Assembly: GCA_032249695.1 (NCBI GenBank)
Contig: JAVVHE010000032.1
Coordinates: 1 to 11,893, forward strand
Source: JAVVHE01 sp032249695
Lineage (GTDB): Bacteria; Pseudomonadota; Alphaproteobacteria; Sphingomonadales; Sphingomonadaceae
Length of the DNA: 11,893 bases
Reading direction: 5' to 3'
How positions within the stretch are numbered: the stretch's first letter is position 1; each line of letters begins with the position of its first letter. The position numbers were made by a program, and so were the translations under genes. Positions 1 to 6,398 of this stretch are shown here, in pieces. The notes beneath the pieces are model-generated. The model searched no databases, was not told the DNA's origin, and was given only the letters and a program-made list of their open reading frames with translations.

Positions 1-497
1 GTGGTCCAGACTATCATAGTCTCTGGGCCACTCAGCGGGGGGCAGATCACTGCCAACGGCGTGTCCTCGATCCCATCGGCATGACTGCCAAGCGGGGTCG
101 CGGTGGGGCGAACCTCAAGGCAACCGGTTTCGGCATAGCTGTAGAACAACTGCGCCGTCAGGGTGTGGGTGAGCGCCACCACCGCCAAGTCGGGCCGTTC
201 GCGAAGCGCGACGCGCAAGGCCAGCGTCCGGTGGGCGGACAGGTCGCGAATGAGGCTGTCGGAAATGGGCTTGCCCGGTTCCTCGTCCTCGGCTTCGTCG
301 GCCTCCTGCTGGTCCTCGGCCTGCTCGTCGTCGCCTACGTCGATGACCGGCGCGCCCTCGTCGTCCTCGGGCAGAACCTCCGGCTGCGGGTCCGCCAGCG
401 CCTCGTCCTCGGGCCGGACGAAGCCGCGCTCGATCTTCACGGTGCCGTCGTGATTGAGGATGACGAACACGCCGCCGTGAGCGATCACAAGCGGATC
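1..497 (-). pseudogene. C-terminal continuation of the ParB-like gene beyond the TAG codon, partial
   Basis: Directly after the TAG at 498-500 the same frame stays open to the window edge, about 165 codons with no stop. It reads as the expected C-terminal half of the ParB-like family: DPLVIAHGGVFVILNHDGT, then a very acidic Asp/Glu/Gln linker, then KPISDSLIRDLSAHRTLALR and a helix containing ALTHTLTAQLFYSYAE. No start codon with a convincing ribosome site lies just after the TAG, so separate translation is unlikely. The last 15 or so codons, at about positions 1-45, no longer look like the family as I remember it and overlap an imperfect palindrome, so a breakpoint there is possible but unproven. 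Confidence 0.7.
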
Positions 498-1583
498 CTA
501 AGCCGAACGCTTGGCGCCGATGGCGTCGATCTCGGCATCCAGCGCCTCAACCTTCGCTGCCACGTCCCCCGGCATTTCGTCCAGCGAGTCGTAACCCTCG
601 ACAAGCTGTTCATACTCGACCGACGCCGCGTCCAGCCGCGCCTCATCCTCGTCGGACAGGGCGATTTGCTGCGGATAGAAGCGCCGGAAGCCGTGGGCGT
701 GAGGATAGTTGATATGCGCCTCGGCCCATTTCCAGCCTTCGGCCTGCACGTCCCCCGCGATCTCCCGCAGCCGCTCGCTGGCGAGCATATCGAGCAAGCC
801 CGCATCCTCGAAGAACCCGCCCCGGTCCTCGCTGAACAGGTCGCGGATGATGTTGCCGCCCGCCTCGATATAGGCGTCGGTTCCGACGAACACCGCACGG
901 CGATCATCGGCGGGCACGTTGGCGGCGGTCATGTCGCGCCGGATGATCCACGGTTCCCGATCATGATGCAGCCCCTCGAACACCTGCTCCTGACGGGCAT
1001 GGTCCTCGGTGATGGCGAAGGCCATAAGCTGGTCCAGCGTAAGACCATCCTCGCGATAGACCTGCGACAGCTTCGGGCTGACAGCGCCCAAGCGAAGCCG
1101 CTGCTTCACCACGGATGCCGACACACCAAACCGCGCGCCGATCTCTTGCGCCCCCCAACCCTTGTTGTTGGAAAGCTCCGCGAACCGCTCGAACTGGTCA
1201 GCGGGGTGCATCGGCGTCCGGGTCACGTTCTCGTCCAGACTGATTTCGGACGGGTCATTGGCCGTATCCAGCCAGCAGCGCACCGGCTCGGACTTCTTGA
1301 TCTGCTTGCGCTTGGCGCGCAGCAGCATCGCCAGCCTGCGGCCTTCGCCAGCGGTGACGAGGTAATAGCCGGTCGGCGTCCCGTCCTCCTTGACTTCCGG
1401 CTCGATGACAAGGTTCTGGATCAGCCCCTTGTGCTGGATCGAAGCGGCCAGCGCCTCGATAGCGGCTTCCCCATTCGGCACCTTGCGGGCATTGCGCGGC
1501 GACTTCTTGAGCTTGGCGAGCGGCACGAAAATCTCGACGCCCGACACAGGCTCGGCGGCAACGGTTTCGGTAACAGCGTTCAT
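498..1583 (-). CDS. ParB/RepB/Spo0J-family protein, N-terminal 361 aa (truncated by in-frame TAG)
   Basis: The protein has a ParB N-terminal nuclease/CTPase-type domain at residues about 15-125. It shows the GEGRR box (79-83), the ENVTR motif (118-122) and MHPADQ (125-130). A central helix-turn-helix follows at about 145-166 (AQEIGARFGVSASVVKQRLRL). Such proteins are typical of alphaproteobacterial plasmids and integrative elements, where they bind DNA; whether this one segregates replicons or regulates transfer genes cannot be told. The start is chosen because AGAAGGAG lies 7 bases upstream of the ATG and the family begins here; the frame stays open for a further 144 codons upstream but looks non-coding. 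Family members as I recall them are around 600-700 aa, so 361 aa is short. The frame continues as recognisable family sequence after the TAG (see 1-497), so this is probably a disrupted gene. Confidence 0.88.
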   Translation of the reverse strand: MNAVTETVAAEPVSGVEIFVPLAKLKKSPRNARKVPNGEAAIEALAASIQHKGLIQNLVIEPEVKEDGTPTGYYLVTAGEGRRLAMLLRAKRKQIKKSEPVRCWLDTANDPSEISLDENVTRTPMHPADQFERFAELSNNKGWGAQEIGARFGVSASVVKQRLRLGAVSPKLSQVYREDGLTLDQLMAFAITEDHARQEQVFEGLHHDREPWIIRRDMTAANVPADDRRAVFVGTDAYIEAGGNIIRDLFSEDRGGFFEDAGLLDMLASERLREIAGDVQAEGWKWAEAHINYPHAHGFRRFYPQQIALSDEDEARLDAASVEYEQLVEGYDSLDEMPGDVAAKVEALDAEIDAIGAKRSA

Positions 1584-1611
1584 CACATTACTCCTTCTAA
1601 AACCACACACA

Positions 1612-1767
1612 CCCCGGAATGGGGTGGGCGGCGAAAGAGCGACCGGCAGGCCCGCCGGCGGAGCCGGGCAGCACCCGGAGGGCCGGAACGAAGTGGAGGA
1701 CGCGCACCGCGTGTTGCGGCCCGGCGCGGCGGGCCTAGAGGGAAGCGACGCCCACCCCATCTCGGGG
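1612..1767 (-). promoter_or_regulatory. Candidate structured RNA leader of the ParB-like gene
   Basis: Three inverted-repeat pairs are nested in order. The outer pair is 1612-1630 with 1749-1767 (19 bases, two mismatches, shared core CGCCCACCCCAT). The middle pair is 1648-1657 with 1727-1736 (perfect, AGGCCCGCCG). The inner pair is 1663-1669 with 1719-1725 (perfect, GCCGGGC). Read on the minus strand the whole element ends 28 bases before the ParB ATG, and its 3' strand lies just before the ribosome site. This suggests a folded 5' leader or a small RNA that controls translation. GC-rich DNA forms helices easily, so the fold is a hypothesis. Confidence 0.35.
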
Positions 1768-1836
1768 AGTGCAACGACCAGCAATGCGATCGGACCGGCG
1801 CAGCCCTGGCCCGATCTCCGTAGCGTTGAAGGACGT

Positions 1837-1855
1837 AAATCCGCCACGCGGATTT
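1837..1855. repeat. Perfect palindrome AAATCCGC-CAC-GCGGATTT
   Basis: Eight-base arms match perfectly around a 3-base loop. It stands between the ParB leader and the toxin-antitoxin promoter. Its form suits a protein-binding operator or a ParB-type centromere half, or a small hairpin. No binding protein can be assigned from sequence alone. Confidence 0.4.
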
Positions 1856-1861
1856 GCCTAT

Positions 1862-1879
1862 CGGCGCGGAACCGCGCCG
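1862..1879. repeat. Perfect palindrome CGGCGCGG-AA-CCGCGCCG
   Basis: Eight-base perfect arms surround a 2-base loop, only 6 bases from the previous palindrome. No T-run follows on either strand, so it is not a standard terminator. The remaining stretch from about 1880 to 1986 shows nothing I recognise. Confidence 0.35.
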
Positions 1880-1986
1880 TGCCGCCATGCTGATCGTCAC
1901 CCGAACGGGCCGAGACCCACAGGGGCTCGGTCGAAGCGGAGCTGAGATAGAGCGGCGTCCCGAAGGGAGGCGTCAACCCGCTAACC

Positions 1987-2015
1987 TTGCAATTTCTGAC
2001 ATCATCGACTAACAT
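1987..2015 (+). promoter_or_regulatory. Candidate promoter of the toxin-antitoxin operon
   Basis: TTGCAA (1987-1992) and TAACAT (2010-2015) are separated by exactly 17 bases, in an AT-richer patch of otherwise GC-rich DNA. Transcription would start near 2022, about 20 bases before the antitoxin ATG. Confidence 0.5.
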
Positions 2016-2016
2016 G

Positions 2017-2029
2017 AAGTCACTGACTT
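2017..2029. promoter_or_regulatory. Candidate operator for the antitoxin (AAGTC-ACT-GACTT)
   Basis: A perfect 5-base dyad with a 3-base centre overlaps the predicted transcription start. Ribbon-helix-helix antitoxins of the FitA/VapB type commonly repress their own operon through such dyads. The assignment rests on position and symmetry only. Confidence 0.35.
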
Positions 2030-2041
2030 ACGGAGGCCGGT

Positions 2042-2290
2042 ATGGCGGTGATGACGATCCGGAACATCGACGATGTGATTAAGAAGCGCCTCCGCGTGCG
2101 CGCGGCCGTCAATGGGCGGTCGATGGAAGACGAGGCGCGCGACATTCTGCGCTCGGCACTCTCCACCGACGATCCGCGACCCCGAAATCTCGCTCAAGCG
2201 ATCCACGAGCGCTTCGGCCGACTCGGCGGCATCGACTTGCCAGTCGTGCCGCGAGGGGCGATCCGGCCGCCGGTGGACTTCGGCGAATGA
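2042..2290 (+). CDS. FitA/VapB-type ribbon-helix-helix antitoxin
   Basis: This 82-aa protein should neutralise the PIN toxin encoded next to it and repress the operon. Residues about 4-40 form an Arc-type ribbon-helix-helix (MTIRNIDDVIKKRLRVRA followed by GRSMEDEARDILRSAL), matching the FitA pattern. The C-terminal tail ends in RPPVDFGE; in FitA-like antitoxins the tail wraps the toxin and blocks its active site. A strong ribosome site, CGGAGG, stands 5 bases before the ATG. The stop overlaps the toxin start as ATGA at 2287-2290, so the two are translationally coupled, as is usual for this class. FitA and VapB names overlap in the literature; the tail and toxin motifs favour the FitAB branch. 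Confidence 0.9.
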   Translation: MAVMTIRNIDDVIKKRLRVRAAVNGRSMEDEARDILRSALSTDDPRPRNLAQAIHERFGRLGGIDLPVVPRGAIRPPVDFGE

Positions 2291-2709
2291 TCGTCCTCGA
2301 CACCAACGTCATTTCCGAGCTGATGCGGCGCGAGCCTGACCCGAGGGTCACGGCGTGGATCGCCGAGCAGCCGATGGCGGGCGTGTTCACAACGACGCTG
2401 ACGCAAGCGGAAATCTTCTACGGTCTGGCGCTGCTGCCCGAGGGACGCCGCCGCGACGATCTGCTGGCGGCCGCACGTCCGATGTTCGATGTCGATCTGG
2501 CGGGGCGCGTCCTGCCGTTCGATACCGATGCCGCCTCGGCCTACCCCGACATCGCCGCCGGGCGGAAACAGGGCGGCAAGCCGATCAGCCAGATCGACGC
2601 GCAAATCGCCGCCATCGTGCGCTCGCGCGGCGCGCGGCTGGCGACTCGCAACGTCCAAGATTTTGTCGATTGCGGGATCACGGTCGCCGATCCGTGGGGC
2701 GAGGCATGA
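2287..2709 (+). CDS. FitB/VapC-type PIN-domain toxin (ribonuclease)
   Basis: This 140-aa protein is a PIN-domain endoribonuclease, the toxin of a type II pair. The four acidic residues expected to bind metal are in place: D5 in MIVLDTNVISEL, E42 in QAEIFYG, D104 in SQIDAQIAA and D125 in ATRNVQDF. The C-terminal VADPWG motif is also typical of FitB. The length is normal and no catalytic residue is missing, so it should be active. RNA cleavage is known for the family; the target here is unknown. It lies upstream of a recombinase gene, a place where such pairs often stabilise mobile elements. Confidence 0.92.
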   Translation: MIVLDTNVISELMRREPDPRVTAWIAEQPMAGVFTTTLTQAEIFYGLALLPEGRRRDDLLAAARPMFDVDLAGRVLPFDTDAASAYPDIAAGRKQGGKPISQIDAQIAAIVRSRGARLATRNVQDFVDCGITVADPWGEA

Positions 2710-2791
2710 CGCCCGCCGCCGCACCCCCCTATCTGCGCTACGTTGCGACAGAGCCTTTGCACGTCGCGCGGTCGCGACGCAGCCTGTCAGC

Positions 2792-3058
2792 ATGGCCCTT
2801 CCTCGCAAGCTTCGCCGCCGCACGCCTCGTCGCTGGGCTGAACGCCCGGATGACCTGCACGACTATGTCAACCGTGTCGCGCCGCGCCGGGCTCCGAGCC
2901 GGTCGCGCGAAGATGACGGGCCGATCGTCGTCACCGATGACTGGCCGGAGCAGGTTCCGATCGGCGACGTCGAGCTGCGCACGATCGAAGTCCATATGCA
3001 GCAAGAGCTGGACAAGCTGTTCGACCGCTGCCGTGAAGTGAGGAGTGAAGCGTCATGA
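2792..3058 (+). CDS. Small hypothetical protein, coupled to the serine recombinase
   Basis: I do not recognise this 88-aa protein. It has a very basic N-terminus (MALPRKLRRRTPRRW) and an acidic C-terminal half ending in a probable helix (about 62-83, RTIEVHMQQELDKLFDRCRE). No transmembrane segment or signal peptide is visible. Its stop overlaps the recombinase start as ATGA (3055-3058), which argues for translational coupling and a real gene. The start is less certain: the only in-frame ATG is at 2792, with a weak ribosome site and an 82-base gap after the toxin. A role as a recombinase accessory or directionality factor is possible from position only. Confidence 0.65.
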   Translation: MALPRKLRRRTPRRWAERPDDLHDYVNRVAPRRAPSRSREDDGPIVVTDDWPEQVPIGDVELRTIEVHMQQELDKLFDRCREVRSEAS

Positions 3059-4752
3059 CCAGCGTCGGCCTGCGACGAGATGTGGATGAGGCGCCGGTCG
3101 TGGCAACCGCCCGTGCCGCGCTCTACCTGCGCGTCTCGACCGGCCGGCAGGCCGAGAGCGACCTGTCGATTCCCGACCAGCGCCGCCAGATCGAAGGCTA
3201 TTGCCTGTCGCGCGGTTGGGAAGTCGCGGCCGAGTTCGTCGAGCCAGGCAACACCGCGACCGACGATCGCCGGCCTGCTTTTCAAGCCATGATCGACGCG
3301 GCGATGACTAAGCCGCCGACGTTCACCGTCGTCGTCGTCCACAGCTTCTCGCGGTTCTTCCGCGACCAGTTCCAGTTCGAGTTCTACGTCCGCAAGCTGG
3401 CGAAGAGCGGGGTCAAGCTCGTCTCGATCACCCAAGACCTGGGCGACGATCCCATGAGCATCATGATGCGCCAGATCATGACGCTGTTCGACGAGTATCA
3501 GTCGAAGGAAAACGGCAAGCACACTCTTCGCGCGATGAAGGAGAACGCCCGGCAAGGCTTCTGGAACGGCGCGCGGGCACCGATCGGCTATCGCGTGATT
3601 GCGGCTGGGGAACGCGGCGCAAAGATCAAGAAGAAGCTGGAGATCGATCCGATCCAAGCGGAGACCGTGCGGCGCATCTTCCGGATGGCGCTCAATGGCG
3701 TGGATAACAAAGGGCCGATGGGCCTCAAGTCGATCGCGACTTGGCTCAACGAAAACAACATCCGCACCCGCGACGGCGGGCGCTGGGGCTTGGACGCGGT
3801 CCATCAGGTGCTCACCCGCACGACCTATATCGGCCAGCACCGCTTCAACACCCGCGACCATAAGACCAAGACGCGGAAGCCGGAGAGCGAGCACGCCGTC
3901 ATGGAAGTGCCGGCGATCGTCTCGGAAACGGAATTCGAGGCGGTCCAGCGCTCGCTCAAGGCGCGCAGCCCGAAGATGATGCCGCCGATGGCGGTGGGTG
4001 GCCCAACGCTGCTCACCGGCATTTGCTTCTGCGCGTGCTGCGGAGGCGCGATGACGTTGCGGACGGGCACCAGCAGCGTCGGGCGGGAGTATCGCTACTA
4101 CACCTGCTCGACGAAGGCGCGGCAGGGCGCGACCGGTTGTCCCGGTATCACCGTGCCGATGGACCGGCTCAATGAGGCCGTGGTCGACCATCTCGAAGCG
4201 CGGCTGCTCGACCCGGCGCGACTCGAAGCTCTGATGGATCAGATCCTCGAACGCCGCGATGAGTGGGTGAACCAGCGCCGCGAGCATGTGGCCGATCTTG
4301 AGCGCCGTGCGACTGAGGCGGAAGCGAAGCTCAAGCGGCTCTACGATGCGATCGAGAACGGCGTCATCGACGTTAGCGATCTATCGCTCAAGGATCGCAT
4401 TGCCGAGCTAACCGCGACGCGCGACCAGGCCAAGGGCGATGCCGAGCGCGCGATGGCCCATATCGTGAAGATCGGACCGGCGATCACGCCGGAAAGCCTG
4501 CGCGCGTTCGCTGTCGCCCTGCGCAAGAAGCTGCGCAACGGCGACGGCACGTTCGCCCGCGACACGGTTCGGGCCGTCGCGCAGCGGGTTGAGGTCGTGA
4601 GTCGGAAAGAGGTTCGCATCCGGGGGCTGCGGAGCGAACTGCTCCGAACGCTGACCGCCGCATCCAGCGTAGAGGCGGCGGTGCTAGGCGTTCGTGCCTT
4701 TGAACCGAAATGGCGCCCCCGAGAGGACTCGAACCTCCGACCTGCGGTTTAG
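3055..4752 (+). CDS. Large serine recombinase (site-specific integrase), C-terminus running into a tRNA fragment
   Basis: This 565-aa enzyme catalyses DNA integration or excision through a serine nucleophile. The resolvase-type catalytic domain spans about residues 20-165, with YLRVST carrying the predicted nucleophile S28, DQRRQIE (41-47) and the SFSRFFRD segment (98-104). The recombinase domain spans about 170-300 (GARAPIGYR, then GGRWGLDAVHQVLTRTTYIG). A zinc ribbon follows with C326/C329 and C351/C362, then a coiled coil at about 395-465. All catalytic features look intact. The last 13 residues, WRPREDSNLRPAV, are encoded by DNA antisense to the 3' half of a tRNA-Arg(CCU) gene, so the natural C-terminus may have been replaced at an integration junction, or the element ends there by design. 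It is coupled to the gene before it by ATGA. Confidence 0.93.
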   Translation: MTSVGLRRDVDEAPVVATARAALYLRVSTGRQAESDLSIPDQRRQIEGYCLSRGWEVAAEFVEPGNTATDDRRPAFQAMIDAAMTKPPTFTVVVVHSFSRFFRDQFQFEFYVRKLAKSGVKLVSITQDLGDDPMSIMMRQIMTLFDEYQSKENGKHTLRAMKENARQGFWNGARAPIGYRVIAAGERGAKIKKKLEIDPIQAETVRRIFRMALNGVDNKGPMGLKSIATWLNENNIRTRDGGRWGLDAVHQVLTRTTYIGQHRFNTRDHKTKTRKPESEHAVMEVPAIVSETEFEAVQRSLKARSPKMMPPMAVGGPTLLTGICFCACCGGAMTLRTGTSSVGREYRYYTCSTKARQGATGCPGITVPMDRLNEAVVDHLEARLLDPARLEALMDQILERRDEWVNQRREHVADLERRATEAEAKLKRLYDAIENGVIDVSDLSLKDRIAELTATRDQAKGDAERAMAHIVKIGPAITPESLRAFAVALRKKLRNGDGTFARDTVRAVAQRVEVVSRKEVRIRGLRSELLRTLTAASSVEAAVLGVRAFEPKWRPREDSNLRPAV

Positions 4753-4760
4753 GAAACCGT
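4711..4760 (-). repeat. 3' half of a tRNA-Arg(CCU) gene: distal attachment site
   Basis: On the minus strand this reads from the anticodon stem-loop (CGGTTTCCTAAACCG) through the T-arm (GGAGG-TTCGAGT-CCTCT) to the acceptor strand CGGGGGC, discriminator G and CCA. No 5' half precedes it, so it is not a functional tRNA. It matches the 3' half of the intact tRNA at 7377-7426 at 41 of 50 positions, and the 16 bases 4745-4760 are identical to 7411-7426. The differences keep the T-stem paired, so it came from a real, slightly different tRNA-Arg. This is what remains when an element integrates into a tRNA gene and brings its own replacement 3' end. Confidence 0.8.
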
Positions 4761-4845
4761 GACCCCTACTCCAAACTGGCGGTTTAGCGTGGGTTTTGCT
4801 GGAACGCCGCGGGGAACGTGGCGGGAACAGATGGGGTAAATCCGG

Positions 4846-4873
4846 GCTCCAGGTTCACGCTGAACCTGGGAGC
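4846..4873. repeat. Inverted repeat with AGGTTCA-CGC-TGAACCT core, left end of island
   Basis: The core arms at 4851-4857 and 4861-4867 match perfectly and extend to GCTCC/GGGAGC with one bulged G. The same 7-base arms occur at 7321-7336 near the other island end. No T-run follows directly, so a simple terminator is less likely than a protein-binding site, for example an arm-type integrase or excisionase site. It lies 8 bases past the stop of the helix-turn-helix gene at 4882. Confidence 0.5.
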
Positions 4874-4881
4874 ACTGTGTT

Positions 4882-5190
4882 TTACAAATCAGCGTCATCG
4901 GTCCGCTCGCCGTCATCCTGGCCGGGCTCGCGCCAATCGAAACGCTGGAACAGCAGCGTCAGCAGGCGCGGGATCTGATGTTCGCCCGATAGCATCCGGC
5001 TCACATGCGACGCGCTGCAGCCGATGATCCAGGCGAGGTCAGCGTAGGTAAGCTGCTCGGCGCGCATCAGCGCGCGCAGCGTCTCCGGCCGGAGACGCGG
5101 CACCCGAGAGTAGCGGGTGGCCGGGCCCGGCTTGGGGGAAGGGCCGGGGCGTCGGCGGAGGCGCGGCGGCGTGCTGTCGCCGCTAGTCAT
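4882..5190 (-). CDS. Helix-turn-helix (XRE/Cro-like) DNA-binding protein
   Basis: This 102-aa protein is probably a transcriptional regulator of the island. A proline- and arginine-rich N-terminus (1-32) leads into a helix-turn-helix at about residues 36-82. The part TYADLAWIIGCSASHVSRMLSG has the spacing of a Cro/CI-type domain, followed by a helix resembling PRLLTLLFQRF. The tail is acidic (DDGERTDDADL). Its ATG overlaps the stop of the preceding gene as ATGA (5187-5190), so it is the last gene of a coupled operon. Its place in the island suggests it controls integrase or excision, but that is inference. Confidence 0.75.
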   Translation of the reverse strand: MTSGDSTPPRLRRRPGPSPKPGPATRYSRVPRLRPETLRALMRAEQLTYADLAWIIGCSASHVSRMLSGEHQIPRLLTLLFQRFDWREPGQDDGERTDDADL

Positions 5191-5480
5191 CGGCCTTTGC
5201 CTTGCGCTTCAGCCTCCAGCTCGACCAGTTTGACGCCGACCCGGCTAGGGGAGCGGAGGTCGTTCACGGCCGCCAGGCTCGCCCGGACTGCGGTGTGCGC
5301 GGCCCGGCGGGGCTGGACGTGGATGTGCCATGCGGTCTGGCGATCGGTCCCGTCAGTCGGCAGCGCGGCGTCGGCAGCGTCCGCCATCGCGTCCGCCATC
5401 ACGTCGAGAACGGCAAGCGGCTGATAGGCTGCTTCCCTGAACGTGGCCACGGCCTGCGCTTCGGTGATGGTCTTGGGCAT
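5187..5480 (-). CDS. Hypothetical protein of the island operon (97 aa)
   Basis: I do not recognise this protein. It begins MPKTITEAQAVATFREAA, has an alanine-rich helical stretch (about 24-40) and a short segment WHIHVQPRRAAHTAVRASLA, and ends in an acidic then basic tail (ELEAEAQGKGR). No signal peptide or membrane segment is visible. The start is well supported by AAGGAG placed 6 bases before the ATG. Its stop overlaps the next gene as ATGA, and it follows the 225-aa gene by 22 bases, so it belongs to the same operon. Confidence 0.7.
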   Translation of the reverse strand: MPKTITEAQAVATFREAAYQPLAVLDVMADAMADAADAALPTDGTDRQTAWHIHVQPRRAAHTAVRASLAAVNDLRSPSRVGVKLVELEAEAQGKGR

Positions 5481-5502
5481 GGGTGCTCCTTGGGTTGGTG
5501 GT

Positions 5503-6180
5503 TCAGGGGACGGCGCGCGGCCGCCAGGGCGCGGCCAGGGCGTCCGCTACGATCCGGCGGACCCTTGACCGCAAGCTGTCGTCCGCGGGCGGTGGCGGGG
5601 CCTCGGGCGGCTCGGTGGGGGCGTCGGGCGCGGGCTCACCGTTCGGCCACAGCGCGGCCTTGACGCTGGCGAAATCCCGTTCGCTGATCGGCCAGCCCGG
5701 TAGCCGGTCGCGCGGGACTGTCGCCGTCTCGCCATTGGTGGCGCGGAAGCTGCAGGTCCGGCCGAAGCCTGTCCGGTCCAGCAGCAGACCCAGCGCATCG
5801 GGCGGCAGACTCTTCCGGTCTTCGCGGTAGCTCCTGCTCACGCCGGTCGCCGCGCTGATCTGCTTGACGATCCCGCACGCCGGGTGCCGCTCGAACTGCT
5901 CGAACTCGCGCGACTGGTGGACCCAGCAGTCCGCCGCCTTGGCCACGATCAGTTTGTCGATCGCGGTCTTTGGCCAGGAGCGGAATCGGTAGGCGTGCGT
6001 CGCGCGCACCGCCTCGCCAGCTTTCGCGTGCCTGATCGCCAACAGCGATTGAGAGAGAGCGTCCCGGAGCTGCACGCCCGCGGCCTGCGCCTCGCCCGGC
6101 GCGTCGGCGATGACGCCGTAGAGAAGCCCGGCGCTGACCAGGTAGTCAATATGGGCGTCATCCAGGTTGTAGCTGCTCAC
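5503..6180 (-). CDS. Hypothetical protein of the island operon (225 aa)
   Basis: I cannot assign a family with confidence. The N-terminal part, YNLDDAHIDYLVSAGLLYG, and a later segment AYRFRSW...CWVHQSREFEQFERHP (about 64-100) remind me of small proteins common in phages and integrative elements that carry a conserved YQSCEH-like motif; this is a weak resemblance. Residues about 110-180 may form a second domain, followed by a proline-rich linker (about 182-200) and a basic C-terminal helix. It could be a fusion of two such small proteins. The start is GTG, taken because it overlaps the stop of the preceding frame as GTGA (6177-6180), a sign of translational coupling. Confidence 0.7.
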   Translation of the reverse strand: MSSYNLDDAHIDYLVSAGLLYGVIADAPGEAQAAGVQLRDALSQSLLAIRHAKAGEAVRATHAYRFRSWPKTAIDKLIVAKAADCWVHQSREFEQFERHPACGIVKQISAATGVSRSYREDRKSLPPDALGLLLDRTGFGRTCSFRATNGETATVPRDRLPGWPISERDFASVKAALWPNGEPAPDAPTEPPEAPPPPADDSLRSRVRRIVADALAAPWRPRAVP

Positions 6181-6398
6181 GGCTGCGCCTCCGCCTCCTG
6201 GATCAGCTCGCGCAGCCGGTCGTAGCCGGGCGCGATGGGGCTGGGCGGCGGGCCATTGGCGAAGTCCCAGCCGCAGCCCGCGAACGACCCTGGCGGCTCA
6301 CCCGCTTCCGGGGCGAATGGGCCATCTGCTGGTGGGAGGGGCCGGGACGACGCCCGCGATATGCGCTTGGCACGACGGACGCGGCAGAGGCAGACCGC
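6177..6398 (-). pseudogene. 5'-truncated gene at head of the island operon
   Basis: The frame ending with the TGA at 6177-6179 reads as plausible protein, with segments such as GSFAGCGWDFANGPPPSPIA and YDRLRELIQEAEAQP at its end. Its stop overlaps the GTG start of the 225-aa gene as GTGA, which supports it as a true operon member. However, between its upstream stop (TAG at 6399-6401) and its end there is no ATG, GTG or TTG in frame. The 5' part has most likely been lost, at the same place where the divergent integrase also lacks a start. The product is unknown. Confidence 0.5.

Larger units (their letters stand above)
1..4760. mobile_element. Second, left-hand integrated element (partial; left end outside window)
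   Basis: The ParB-like gene, the toxin-antitoxin pair and the large serine recombinase are all typical mobile-element cargo. The recombinase gene ends within the tRNA-Arg 3' fragment, as integrase genes often do at an attachment site. This suggests a separate element in tandem with the 4745-7426 island. The left boundary is not visible, and it is also possible that only part of this stretch is foreign. Confidence 0.4.

Noticed and set aside
81..1823. 580-codon open frame on the plus strand opposite the ParB-like gene
   Set aside because: It is the antisense of a clear ParB-family gene in GC-rich DNA, with no domain or ribosome site of its own.
1584..2015. Upstream extension of the ParB-like frame to 2015
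   Set aside because: A strong ribosome site and the family start lie at 1583; the extension overlaps the palindromes and leader and has no protein-like features.
2706..3041. 111-codon frame starting with an ATGA overlap at the toxin stop
   Set aside because: It overlaps the 88-aa gene in another frame and its C-terminal half is a Ser/Arg/Cys-rich shadow. The 88-aa frame looks more protein-like and is coupled to the recombinase.
2863..4287. 474-codon minus-strand frame
   Set aside because: Antisense shadow of the serine recombinase.
4711..4760. Complete second tRNA-Arg gene
   Set aside because: Only the anticodon arm to CCA is present; sequence right of 4760 does not form the D-arm or the 5' acceptor strand.
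4846..4873. Rho-independent terminator for the helix-turn-helix gene
   Set aside because: No T-run follows on the minus strand, and the same dyad recurs at the other island end, so a binding site is more likely.
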